Notes under the pieces: generated by a model
What the model was told of the DNA's origin: nothing
What the model saw: only the letters and a program-made list of their open reading frames with translations
Database searches by the model: none
Source of the DNA: DASRIA01 sp035650255
GTDB lineage: Bacteria > Actinomycetota > Thermoleophilia > Solirubrobacterales > JBBDJG01
Length of the DNA stretch: 64,000 nt
Assembly: GCA_035650255.1 (NCBI GenBank)
Contig: DASRIA010000011.1
Coordinates: 21,320-85,319 of the forward strand
Direction: 5' to 3'
Part shown: positions 56,172-64,000 of the stretch, in pieces
Numbering within the stretch: position 1 is the first letter of the stretch
How the letters are laid out: each line of letters starts with the position of its first letter
Made by a program: the position numbers and the translations under genes

Positions 56172-57455
56172 TCAGCGCCGGTGAAGGGGAAAGGCCCGCC
56201 AGCCCGGAAATTCGGCCGCCCGTCCCAGCTCCTCCTCGATCCGCAGGAGCTGGTTGTACTTCGCCACCCGATCGGACCGGGCCGGCGCACCGGTCTTGAT
56301 CTGGCCGCAGCCGGTCGCGACGGCGAGGTCCGCGATCGTCACGTCCTCGGTCTCCCCGGACCGATGCGACATGACGGCGGAGTAGCCGGCCTCCCGGGCG
56401 ATCCGGACCGCCTCGAAGGTCTCGGTCAGGGTGCCGATCTGGTTCACCTTCACGAGGATCGAGTTGGCCACGCCCGCCTCGATGCCCCGCCGCAGCCGCT
56501 CGGGGTTGGTCACGAACAGGTCGTCTCCCACCAGCTGGAGGCGGTCCCCGACGCGGTCGGTCAGGAGTTTCCAGCCGTTCCAGTCCTCCTCGTCCATGCC
56601 GTCCTCGATCGAGACGATGGGGTAGCGGGCGGCGAGGTCCTGCCAGTAGGCGGCCATCTCCTCGCTGCTGAGCGTGCGGCCCTCGTGTGCGAGCTGGTAC
56701 ACGCCGTCCTCGAAGAGCTCACTGGTCGCGGGGTCGAGCGCGATCGCCACGTCCTCGCCGGGGCGGTAGCCCGCGGCCTCGATGCCGGCCGTCAGCACCT
56801 CGAGCGCCTCCTCGTTCGATCCCAGGTCCGGGGCGAAGCCGCCCTCGTCGCCGCCGGCGGTGCTGAGACCCCCATCGTGCAGGTGTCCCTTCAGGGCGTG
56901 GAACGTCTCGGTGCCGATGCGCAGCGCGTCCGCGAAGCTCTTGCCGCCGACCGGGACGACCATGAACTCCTGGAAGTCGACCCGGTTGTCGGCGTGTGCG
57001 CCGCCGTTCAGGACGTTCATCATCGGCACCGGCAGCAGGTGGGCGTCGTCGCCTCCCAGGTACCGGTACAGGGGCAGGCCCCGCTCGAGGGCCGCCGCCT
57101 TCGCGACGGCGAGGGAGACGCCCAGGATGGCGTTCGCGCCCAGGCGCGCCTTGTTGGGCGTCCCGTCGAGCTCGATCATCGCGCGATCGACCGCCTCCTG
57201 GTCCAAGGCCTCGAGCCCGGCGATCGCCTGCGCGATCTCGCCGTTCGCGTGCGCCACGGCCTGGCTCACGCCCTTGCCGTTCCAATCCGCGCCGCCGTCG
57301 CGCAGCTCGACCGCCTCGAACTCGCCGGTCGACGCCCCGGAGGGCACGGCCGCGCGGCCTGCTGCGCCGGACTCGAGCCGCACGTCGACCTCGACGGTCG
57401 GGTTGCCCCGCGAGTCGAGGATCTGCCGCGCGTGCACGCGGCCGATGGCGCTCAC
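56172..57455 (-). CDS. eno: Enolase
   Basis: 427 residues from GTG overlapping the mazG stop (GTGA). Family motifs: ARQILDSRGNPTVEVDV, VPSGASTG, PLYRYLGG, NVLNGGAHADNRVDFQEFM, GDEGGFAPDL, the metal ligands in ALDPATSE, SIEDGMDEEDW and GDDLFVTN, and the catalytic Lys in ILVKVNQIG, with SHRSGETED. It converts 2-phosphoglycerate to phosphoenolpyruvate. Order mazG-eno matches other actinobacteria. Confidence 0.98.
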   Translation of the reverse strand: MSAIGRVHARQILDSRGNPTVEVDVRLESGAAGRAAVPSGASTGEFEAVELRDGGADWNGKGVSQAVAHANGEIAQAIAGLEALDQEAVDRAMIELDGTPNKARLGANAILGVSLAVAKAAALERGLPLYRYLGGDDAHLLPVPMMNVLNGGAHADNRVDFQEFMVVPVGGKSFADALRIGTETFHALKGHLHDGGLSTAGGDEGGFAPDLGSNEEALEVLTAGIEAAGYRPGEDVAIALDPATSELFEDGVYQLAHEGRTLSSEEMAAYWQDLAARYPIVSIEDGMDEEDWNGWKLLTDRVGDRLQLVGDDLFVTNPERLRRGIEAGVANSILVKVNQIGTLTETFEAVRIAREAGYSAVMSHRSGETEDVTIADLAVATGCGQIKTGAPARSDRVAKYNQLLRIEEELGRAAEFPGWRAFPLHRR

Positions 57456-58117
57456 AGCGCGTCCGCCGTGCGCCGCAGCGCGATCTCGGGATCGACGCGC
57501 AGGTCGCCGGCCGCTCCGACCACCGCCAGCAGCAGCTCGCCGATCGCCTCGTAGGCCTCGTCCGAGCCGTGATGTGCGCCGCCCGCCTGCTCGGCGCGCA
57601 AACGCTCGACCTGTGCCAGCGCCACGTCCGGCTGCGGAGCCTGCGCCTCGGCGGCGCGCAGGCGCTTGCGCGCGTACGCGAGCGCGGGCAGCGTCCCGGC
57701 GACGCGGGCCGGCCCCTCCCGCAGCTTGATCGCATCCCAGTTCTGCTTCACCTCGGCGGCGGTGGTGGCGTCCGTCGGCAGCTGCGTCAGCTCCTCTCCG
57801 AAGATGTGCGGGTGGCGGCGCACCAGCTTCTCGCGCGTCGCCGTGGCCACCGCGGCGAGGTCGCCGGCGGCGCGCTCCTCGAGCAGCAGGGAGAGGAAGT
57901 ACACCTGGAACAGCACGTCGCCCAGCTCGTCGAGGAGCTTGGCGTCGTCACCCGAATGCGCCGCGTCCGCCAGCTCGTATGCCTCTTCGACGGTGTGGGG
58001 CACGATGCTGCGCTCGTCCTGCTCGCGGTCCCAGGGACACTCGGCGCGCAGGCGGCGGGTGATCGCGTCGAGCTCGAGCAGCGCCTCGGGCAACCGCTCG
58101 TCCTCGGCTTGGGGCAT
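57452..58117 (-). CDS. mazG: Nucleoside triphosphate pyrophosphohydrolase MazG
   Basis: 221 residues. Signature CPWDREQDERSIVPHTVEEAYELADA and the metal-binding ELGDVLFQVYFLSLLLEE (E-x-x-E and E-x-x-D). Shorter than the two-domain E. coli protein (263) but with the first catalytic domain complete; the second half (about 130-221) is more degenerate. It hydrolyses (d)NTPs to monophosphates, protecting DNA from aberrant nucleotides. The stop overlaps the eno start. Confidence 0.93.
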   Translation of the reverse strand: MPQAEDERLPEALLELDAITRRLRAECPWDREQDERSIVPHTVEEAYELADAAHSGDDAKLLDELGDVLFQVYFLSLLLEERAAGDLAAVATATREKLVRRHPHIFGEELTQLPTDATTAAEVKQNWDAIKLREGPARVAGTLPALAYARKRLRAAEAQAPQPDVALAQVERLRAEQAGGAHHGSDEAYEAIGELLLAVVGAAGDLRVDPEIALRRTADAL

Positions 58118-58125
58118 GCGTGGGG

Positions 58126-59562
58126 TCAGTTGCCGCCGGATGGAGGCGGTGCAGTCTGCTGGCCGCCGCCCTGCGGTTGCTGCGCACCGCCCTGCTGCGG
58201 GACGGGCTGGCCGCCCGGGCCGCCCGGCGAGGTGGGCAGACCGGGCACGGCGCCTCCCGGTGCGGCTCCCTCCGCGCCCGGCTTCGGCGCGCCGCCGAGT
58301 GCGAGCGGAGCCTGCAGGCCGGGGGTCGCGCCGCCGGTGATGCCGAACTGACCGCCCGCCGCGCTCTGCTCGACCCCGATCACGGTGCCGTCGCCGTTGC
58401 CGCCCGCGAGAGTGTCGCCGGTGCCGTCGAGCGCGGGCGGCGCTGCGCCGGTCGCTCCGGGCACGGGCTTCTTCTGGCCGGGCGGAAGCGGCGGCGTTGC
58501 GTTCGTGGGGCTCTCCTCACGTCCGTTGCGGCAGTCGGCGATCTTGAAGTCGTCCGCGCAGTCGGTGCGGGCGCGCCAGTCGTTGCGGAAAGTCTTCGAG
58601 AACTGGTCCAGCTCCTCTTGCTGCTTCTGCGACACGAGCAGCTGCCGGATGCCCTGCTGCGACTGCTCCAGGCTCTGCTTCGTCTCCTTCGTGATCTTCG
58701 TGACGCGGAAGACGTAGTAGCCGGCGTCGGTCTTGATCGGGCCGGCAACCTTCTTCTCCACGGCGGCGAATACGGCTGCGTCGAGCTTCGGGTCCTGCTG
58801 GCCCTTGGTGACCCCGAGCAGCTTCCCGCCCTGGTCCTTGGAGGCCGGGTCGTCGGACAGCTCGCGGGCGACCCGCGCCCAGCGCTCGCCGCCCTCGACG
58901 CGCCGCTTGGCCTCGAGCACGTCGGCCTGCTTCTTGCTCAGGACGACCTCGAGATCACGCCGCTCGGGCTGCGAGAACTGCTGCTCGTTGTCGTTGTAGT
59001 AGTCCTCGACCTCGCTCTGCGACACGTCCTGGCTGGCCTCGGTGACCTGCTGGCGGATCTTGTTGGACAGCACGTCGAGGCGGACCCTGAACTTGAGGTC
59101 CTCCTCGGTCTGGCCCGAAGTGCGCAGGAACCGCTGGTACGCCCGCTCGTTGGGGAACGACTGGTCCTTGGTCTCCTCGAACTGGCGGTCAACCTCGGCG
59201 GGCGTCGCGCTCAGGCCGCGTTCCTTCGCCTCGCCCTCGATCCACTTGGCGGACACGAGGAACTGCATCACCTGCTGCTTGACGGCGTCGTACTGGCGGC
59301 TGCCCGGCTTGGGCGGGGCAGGCTTCTTCTTCTGCCCCGGCTGCGGTTGCGCAGCCACGACCGTGAGCCAGTGGTCGAAGTCTTCCTTCGAGATGGCGCC
59401 GGCCTTGTCGATGTCCGCGACGTCGTCGTCGGCCACGCCGCCGGCGGCGGAGAAGATCGCCGCGGCCACGATCGCCAGGATGCAGGCAAGCAGGATCAGG
59501 CCGATCGTGCGGCCGGGCGGGGGCTGGGAGCCCTTGGCTGGTGAGCGTGCGGGACGAGCCAT
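58126..59562 (-). CDS. Membrane-anchored peptidyl-prolyl isomerase (PrsA/SurA-like)
   Basis: 478 residues. An N-terminal anchor (about 20-42, GLILLACILAIVAAAIFSAAG), a SurA-N-like helical region (55-200), a parvulin-type domain (about 205-300, DLEVVLSKKQADVLEAKRRVEGG, ARELSDDPASKDQGGKLLG, AVEKKVAGPIKTDAGYYVFRV), and a Gly/Pro/Gln-rich tail (about 350-478). It likely folds exported proteins on the outer face of the membrane. Encoded between beta-helix exported proteins and mazG; the typical actinobacterial mfd-surA-mazG-eno order is kept. Confidence 0.9.
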   Translation of the reverse strand: MARPARSPAKGSQPPPGRTIGLILLACILAIVAAAIFSAAGGVADDDVADIDKAGAISKEDFDHWLTVVAAQPQPGQKKKPAPPKPGSRQYDAVKQQVMQFLVSAKWIEGEAKERGLSATPAEVDRQFEETKDQSFPNERAYQRFLRTSGQTEEDLKFRVRLDVLSNKIRQQVTEASQDVSQSEVEDYYNDNEQQFSQPERRDLEVVLSKKQADVLEAKRRVEGGERWARVARELSDDPASKDQGGKLLGVTKGQQDPKLDAAVFAAVEKKVAGPIKTDAGYYVFRVTKITKETKQSLEQSQQGIRQLLVSQKQQEELDQFSKTFRNDWRARTDCADDFKIADCRNGREESPTNATPPLPPGQKKPVPGATGAAPPALDGTGDTLAGGNGDGTVIGVEQSAAGGQFGITGGATPGLQAPLALGGAPKPGAEGAAPGGAVPGLPTSPGGPGGQPVPQQGGAQQPQGGGQQTAPPPSGGN

Positions 59563-59646
59563 TCGGCAAGGCGGCCCGGGAAGCCGGGCGCGGCGGAGAA
59601 CTATAGCGCCGGTTCGCTGCGGGTTCTTCGGTTCCTGCAGGGGCTG

Positions 59647-61671
59647 CTAGCCGCAGGCGACTCCCACGCACTGGCGGGCATCCCCGTTGCCGGCGGCGCG
59701 GTTGTCGCCGGCGTCCGTGACCTGCTCCACCGCTTCGATCCCCAGATCCGAGTTGCTGTCGCCGACGTTGCTTCTGAGAGTCACGAAGGGGTTGAAGCTC
59801 AGGCCCAGCTCGGCCGCGAGCGTCCCGTCCGGTCGCACGACCGTCCGGCCCAGCAGCAGGCGATCGCTGCCGGGCGACCACAGGGGAGGTGTGTCGCCCG
59901 CGGCGACCAGGTCGATCGGTCCACCTGTCGCGCTCACGACATATGTTGCGATGCGTCCAGGCTCGGCGCGCAGGAATGCGATGCGCGACCCGTCGGGCGA
60001 CCAGTCGGGCGAGTAGTCAGCGGGCTCGTCCATGGTCAGGTGCTGCGGGTCGCTGCCGTCGGTGCGAACGGTCACGAGGTCGAGGCCGTCCGTGACGGCG
60101 ATGCGCTCACCGTCCGGCGACCACGTCGGGTTGCCGCCCTCGATCAGGGACGTCGCACCGGTGCCGTCGGCGTTGACTATCAGCACCTCGTTACTGCGCT
60201 GGAAGACAACCCGGTCGCCGGTGGGCGACCACTCCGGATCGGAGCCACTGCCCAGCAGGGTCGGAGCGCCTCCCCCGGCCTCGATCGCGTATATGCCGCT
60301 GCCGTTCTGGAGCATGATCGTGGTCCCGGCCGGCGACCACTGCGGCGCGCCACCCGCAGCAAGGAAGCGGTCGCCGCTGCCGTCGGCGTTGACGACGTGC
60401 ACACCATCGTCAGCCTGGTAGGCAAGTTGCGTGCCCGTCGGGGACCAAGACGCCCGGACTCCCTCGACGAGCGCCCGCGCGCCGCTGCCGTCGGCGGCGA
60501 AGAGGTTGATGCTCGAGGGCGGCTCGTCGTAGAGCGTCACGGTGCCGGCAATCAGCGAGCCGTCTGGAGACCATGCGCCGTCGCCCATACTGAACTCACG
60601 CGAGTCGACGTCGATCCCGTCGTCGCCGTTGTGCTCGGCCCTGTTCGCACGCAGGTGCATTTCGCCGCGGGACCCGGTGACGAGCAATCCGTCGGACCCG
60701 TTGTGGTGCACGTGGTTGCCCGCCACCCGGATGGAGCCGCATCCGGTATCTCCGCCCTCCAACACGATGCCGTTGCGCTGATTCCGGTACGCGAGGTTCC
60801 GCGAGACGACACAGCCTGCGGGGCCGAAGCCGTATCCCATGTCGCCCAGTCGCAGCCCGCTCGCGCCATTCCAGTTAAACCGGTTCTCGCTGATCGGCGC
60901 CAACGCCTTCACGTGCGCGCCGTCGCCTCTGTTGGCGCGCACGACATTGCCCCTGATGGTGATCGTGCTTGCTCCCTCGTCAAGGATCCCGGTGCCGTTG
61001 CGCTCGATCCGGTTGTCCAGGACCTCGCCCTCCTGCCAGTAGTCGTAACGGATGCCCGGCCCTTCGTTGTCGAGGATGCGGTTGCCGGTGATCACCGCCT
61101 GTGCCTCCTCGAGGTCGATGCCGCGACCGTTGCCGCGGATGGTGTTGTCCTCGATCGTCCCGCTCGTGAAATCGAGCAGCATTCCCGCGAAGCTGTTGTC
61201 GCCGATCTCGTTGCGCGCCACCTGGAATCCGCCTTGAATGCGCATGCCGACTCGCCCACCGGTGATGCGACTGTCGGTGATGCGGTTGGGGGCCTTGCCG
61301 AAGTAGACGTCGATACCGACCGTGTTCGCGTCGAGATGGACGTGAGACACCGTCGTGTCGGCACATTCCTCGGCCTGCACTCCCTCCCCGAAGCCGCGAA
61401 TGGTGCCGTCGCGAATCACGACCCCGGACTGTTCCCGGCACCGGACCCCGGTGCCCTGGCCGTCTGGTCCGGCAATCGCGTGTCCACCGAGGTCGAGCGT
61501 CACCGAATCCGCTCCGATGGCCAGCCCTTCATCGCAGGCGAGGTCGCTGTCGAGTGTCGTGTCCTGCGTGATCGTGTCGCCGCATTGGACATGCGTGGCG
61601 CCTGCGGGCGCCGCGAGGCACGCGCACACGAGCAGCACGACTAAGGGGACGATCCGTGTCGACCAGGCCAA
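59647..61671 (-). CDS. Exported parallel beta-helix protein with an inserted beta-propeller
   Basis: 674 residues from TTG after GAGGAG. Signal peptide about 1-25; H-x-Q-CGDTITQDTTLDSDL at the mature start. Residues 50-360 are NosD/CASH-type beta-helix rungs (repeated ITGNRILDN, ISENRFNWNG, NxxxxNxxGI units). Residues 364-628 are PD40 blades (WSPDGS, WSPTGTQLAY, WSPTGDRVVF, WSPDGERIAV). The last 46 residues return to beta-helix (VTLRSNVGDSNSDLGIEA, ARQCVGVACG) and match the end of the neighbouring paralogue, so the propeller was inserted into a helix framework. Function unknown; carbohydrate or surface binding likely. Confidence 0.88.
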   Translation of the reverse strand: MAWSTRIVPLVVLLVCACLAAPAGATHVQCGDTITQDTTLDSDLACDEGLAIGADSVTLDLGGHAIAGPDGQGTGVRCREQSGVVIRDGTIRGFGEGVQAEECADTTVSHVHLDANTVGIDVYFGKAPNRITDSRITGGRVGMRIQGGFQVARNEIGDNSFAGMLLDFTSGTIEDNTIRGNGRGIDLEEAQAVITGNRILDNEGPGIRYDYWQEGEVLDNRIERNGTGILDEGASTITIRGNVVRANRGDGAHVKALAPISENRFNWNGASGLRLGDMGYGFGPAGCVVSRNLAYRNQRNGIVLEGGDTGCGSIRVAGNHVHHNGSDGLLVTGSRGEMHLRANRAEHNGDDGIDVDSREFSMGDGAWSPDGSLIAGTVTLYDEPPSSINLFAADGSGARALVEGVRASWSPTGTQLAYQADDGVHVVNADGSGDRFLAAGGAPQWSPAGTTIMLQNGSGIYAIEAGGGAPTLLGSGSDPEWSPTGDRVVFQRSNEVLIVNADGTGATSLIEGGNPTWSPDGERIAVTDGLDLVTVRTDGSDPQHLTMDEPADYSPDWSPDGSRIAFLRAEPGRIATYVVSATGGPIDLVAAGDTPPLWSPGSDRLLLGRTVVRPDGTLAAELGLSFNPFVTLRSNVGDSNSDLGIEAVEQVTDAGDNRAAGNGDARQCVGVACG

Positions 61672-61766
61672 GAGGTCTCCTCGGGGGGACTGCGAATCCG
61701 CCGAGATACTCGCGGACGAGACGGCTGTTTACAAGGCCGCGCTCGTGACGCGCAGAAACCTCCTGC

Positions 61767-62936
61767 TCAGCGGCAGGTAACGCCCACGCACTGGCGCGGG
61801 TCTCGGTTGCGCCTGGCCCGGTTCCCGCCACCGTCGATCACGTCCCTCGCTTCGATCCCGAGTTCGCCGTTGCGATCGGCGCGGTTGCGTCCCACGGCCA
61901 CCAGGACTGTCATGTCCGCCACGTCGATGCCGTCGGCCGCATTGTGCCGGGCGATGTTGCCGGACACGGAGCCGGAGCACTCCGGCGTGACGCCTTGGGA
62001 TCCGGAGAAGGGCGTGAACGCTTCGACCATGGCGATGCCGTTCAGCCCGTTGTGGGCCACGTAGTTGTCGCGCACCTCGGGACACGGTCCAAACCCGGTC
62101 GCGTGGATGCCGCTGCCGCCGTTGCCGTAGACGAGGTTCCGGGTCACGAGGCTGCCGCGGCCGGCCCAGTGGCCGTGGATGCCATTCACCCGGTTGCCCA
62201 GCACGACGTTGCGCTCGATCAGGGGGTTCGCTCGGTACTCCTCCTGATGGAGCGTGATCCCGTATCCGTTGCGCGCGACGAAGTTGTCGCGGACCGTGCC
62301 TGCGGCGCTGAAGTTCCAGTCGATGCCGGCACCGGGATTGTCGGTCACGAAGTTACGCGCGATCATGCCCGTGCCCTCCTCGAGGATGATGCCCGTGGGG
62401 TTCCGGCGCACGACGTTGCCCACGATGAATCCGGTTCCGCGGGTCCGGATCCCGTGGTCGGTGTTGTCGATGAACGTGCTGCCGGTCACCCGGTTGGGCC
62501 CGTCCGACGCAGCCCCGTTCCCGGCGAAGAAGCTGTTCCGTACCTCGACGTTCGCGCGTGACTCGATACCGCAATAGGGGTTGTCGACGATGCGCATCCG
62601 GTCGAGCAGCCCGGGCTCCTGCGTCATCACGGCGCAGAAGAACTCGCTGATGGTGCCGCGCACGAGCGTGAATCGGTCGACGTGAGGCTCCATGGTGATC
62701 CCGATGGCCTCTTCGGTTTCGCTCCCGATCCCGTCGAGGGCGTGGCCGGCGAAGTCGACCGTCACATCGTTGCCGGCGATCACGAGTCCCACGCCGGGGC
62801 ACTCGAGCAGGTCGGAGTCGAGTCGCGTGTCTTGCGTGATCCGGTCCCCGCACGCCACGTGCCCGGCCTCCGCGGGCACGGCGGTCAACAGGCAGGCGAG
62901 CAACGCCGCGAGGACCATCCGTGTCGCGCTTGCCAT
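61767..62936 (-). CDS. Exported parallel beta-helix protein (paralogue without the propeller)
   Basis: 389 residues from ATG with a GGAGG site. Signal peptide about 1-24 (MVLAALLACLLTAVPAEAG), then HVACGDRITQDTRLDSDLLECPG and successive beta-helix turns (GIESRANVEVRNSFF, NRVTGSTFIDNTDHGI, NFVTDNPGAGIDW, NVVLGNRVNGI). It ends RNRADRNGELGIEARDVIDGGGNRARRN and RQCVGVTC, aligned with its larger neighbour. The pair lies between mfd and the peptidyl-prolyl isomerase, interrupting the core gene order. Confidence 0.85.
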   Translation of the reverse strand: MASATRMVLAALLACLLTAVPAEAGHVACGDRITQDTRLDSDLLECPGVGLVIAGNDVTVDFAGHALDGIGSETEEAIGITMEPHVDRFTLVRGTISEFFCAVMTQEPGLLDRMRIVDNPYCGIESRANVEVRNSFFAGNGAASDGPNRVTGSTFIDNTDHGIRTRGTGFIVGNVVRRNPTGIILEEGTGMIARNFVTDNPGAGIDWNFSAAGTVRDNFVARNGYGITLHQEEYRANPLIERNVVLGNRVNGIHGHWAGRGSLVTRNLVYGNGGSGIHATGFGPCPEVRDNYVAHNGLNGIAMVEAFTPFSGSQGVTPECSGSVSGNIARHNAADGIDVADMTVLVAVGRNRADRNGELGIEARDVIDGGGNRARRNRDPRQCVGVTCR

Positions 62937-63012
62937 CGTCCCTCCCTGCGTTCCGTCGCCCGCGAGTCCGACGCGATCATCTCCGACCCCGCCCGACGAT
63001 GCAAGTGCGGGC

Positions 63013-64000
63013 TCAGGCTGCGGCTGGGAGCTGCTGCTTCACGCGCAGCAGCGCGTCGGCGACCCGCACGACCGCGGCAAAGCGGTCCTCGGCGTCGTCG
63101 GGCACGCGGAAGCGCAGGGTGCGCTTCAGCGACTCGTACACGGCGCCCTCGACCTCCTCGCGCAGCGCGCGCGCCTGAGCGGAGTCGAGCTCGATCGGAG
63201 AGACGGTCAGCCGCCCTTGGCGGAACTCGACCGTCCGCGCGCCCGCGCGGCCGAGCTTGATGCGCGCCTCCTGGAGGCGCACCAGGTTGGAGACCGGCTG
63301 CGGCACGGGGCCGAAGCGGTCCTCCAGCTCTTCGACGATCGCTCCCAGGTCGGCCGGCTCGCGCGCCGCGGCGATGCGCCGGTGCACGTCGATCTTCGCC
63401 ACCTCGTAGGGGATGTACTGCGCGGGGACGTAGGCGTCGACCAGCACGTCGAGACGCACGGGCTCCCATCCCGTATCCGCCGGCCCGCCATCGGCGGGCC
63501 GCCCAGCATCGACGGCCTCTTCCAGCATCTGCATGTAGAGCTCGAAGCCGACCGCCGCGACGTGGCCGGACTGCTCTGCGCCGAGCAGGTTGCCGGCGCC
63601 GCGGATCTCGAGGTCGCGCATCGCGATCTTGAAGCCGGAGCCGAGCTCTGTGTAGTCGGAGAGCGTTGCGAGCCGCTGGCCGGCCTCCTCGGAGAGCGCG
63701 GCGGCCGACGGATACAGGAGGTACGCGTAGGCGCGCTCGCGAGACCGGCCCACGCGTCCGCGGATCTGGTAGAGCTGCGCGAGGCCGAGCTCGTCCGCGC
63801 GCTCGACGACCAGCGTGTTCGCGCTCGGGATGTCGAGGCCGGACTCGACGATCGTGGTGCACACGAGCACGTCGCCGTCGCCGCGCAGGAAGTCGAGCAT
63901 CACCCGCTCGAGCTTCCCCTCGGCCATCTGGCCGTGGGCAACCAGGACGCGCGCGTCCGGGACGAGCGCGCGGACGCGCTCGGCTGTCTCGTCGATCGTC
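63013..64000 (-). CDS. mfd: Transcription-repair coupling factor Mfd, C-terminal part, cut by window edge
   Basis: About 329 residues visible; the gene continues past 64000. Helicase motifs V-VI of the RecG-like translocase: VLVCTTIVESGLDIPSANTLVVERAD, QLYQIRGRVGRSRERAYAYLL, then TRG-like EAGQRLATLSDYTELGSGFKIAMRDLEIRGAGNLLGAEQSGHVAAVGFELYMQML, and the D7 TRCF domain to the end. Mfd removes stalled RNA polymerase at DNA lesions and recruits UvrA. The two beta-helix genes follow it on the same strand. Confidence 0.96.
   Translation of the reverse strand, partial: TIDETAERVRALVPDARVLVAHGQMAEGKLERVMLDFLRGDGDVLVCTTIVESGLDIPSANTLVVERADELGLAQLYQIRGRVGRSRERAYAYLLYPSAAALSEEAGQRLATLSDYTELGSGFKIAMRDLEIRGAGNLLGAEQSGHVAAVGFELYMQMLEEAVDAGRPADGGPADTGWEPVRLDVLVDAYVPAQYIPYEVAKIDVHRRIAAAREPADLGAIVEELEDRFGPVPQPVSNLVRLQEARIKLGRAGARTVEFRQGRLTVSPIELDSAQARALREEVEGAVYESLKRTLRFRVPDDAEDRFAAVVRVADALLRVKQQLPAAA

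Noticed and set aside
1..64000. Prophage, insertion sequence, integrase, defence system or secondary-metabolite cluster
   Set aside because: No transposase, integrase, capsid, restriction, toxin-antitoxin or NRPS/PKS motif was recognised; the MrfA-like helicase stands alone and is a repair protein.

Overview
This window is GC-rich bacterial chromosome, densely packed on both strands. There is no insertion sequence, prophage, CRISPR array or rRNA, and no gene-free stretch exceeds about 250 bp. The gene set points to an actinobacterium, most likely a deep-branching Thermoleophilia-type lineage. That is inference, supported by actinobacterial acyl-CoA carboxylase subunits, glucosyl-3-phosphoglycerate synthase, the mfd / peptidyl-prolyl isomerase / mazG / eno / ftsB order, methylmalonyl-CoA mutase without its B12 domain, and many apparently leaderless genes with a TAnnnT box 6-10 nt before the start codon. 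A carbon-storage regulator (CsrA) and selenocysteine machinery are less usual for actinobacteria.

Layout. 1-4.4 kb: end of a hybrid histidine kinase, two HD-GYP proteins (c-di-GMP turnover) and a YhaM-type exoribonuclease. 4.5-10 kb: ThiI, a membrane protein, a photolyase, a TetR regulator, an ArsR regulator fused in frame to an SRPBCC domain, a methyltransferase and tRNA-Phe. 10-18 kb: an M23 peptidase, a SLOG protein, an MrfA-like helicase, and a group containing GpgS, a HAD phosphatase and glycerate 2-kinase that could make glucosylglycerate. 18-25 kb: a DtxR-type metal regulator, an aminotransferase, SucCD, a HAD protein with an altered nucleophile, and a biotin carboxylase/BCCP subunit.

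25.2-29.8 kb is the most unusual part. An 882-residue secreted protein made of nine near-identical repeats of about 86 residues, with Q-x-G-x-N motifs, sits downstream of a proline-rich exported protein with a C-terminal membrane segment. Divergent from them is a membrane-anchored XRE-type DNA-binding protein flanked by clustered GCAAC/GTTGC pentamers. I read this as a candidate surface-fibre locus with its own regulator.

29.8-33 kb: sulfate assimilation (APS reductase, ATP sulfurylase, TauE/SafE transporter) behind a clear dyad, then dodecin behind a perfect palindrome. 33-41 kb: an ornithine cyclodeaminase-like protein, an ECF sigma factor coupled to an Ogt alkyltransferase, a TetR regulator with its own operator, an exported protein of 16 blade-like repeats, and an acyl-CoA carboxylase beta chain. 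40.5-46.3 kb: two tandem paralogous exported proteins, SRPBCC and GST-like proteins, methylmalonyl-CoA mutase large subunit and a TolB-like propeller.

46.3-50.7 kb is a tight run: MoaD fused to a hotdog thioesterase, MoaE, SelA, SelB. It links molybdopterin synthesis to selenocysteine insertion, as expected for a selenium-dependent molybdoenzyme such as formate dehydrogenase encoded elsewhere. 50.9-64 kb: CsrA, small hypothetical proteins, FtsB, a large M14 carboxypeptidase behind a structured leader, enolase, MazG, a PrsA/SurA-like isomerase, two exported beta-helix proteins (one with a beta-propeller inserted) and the 3' part of mfd.
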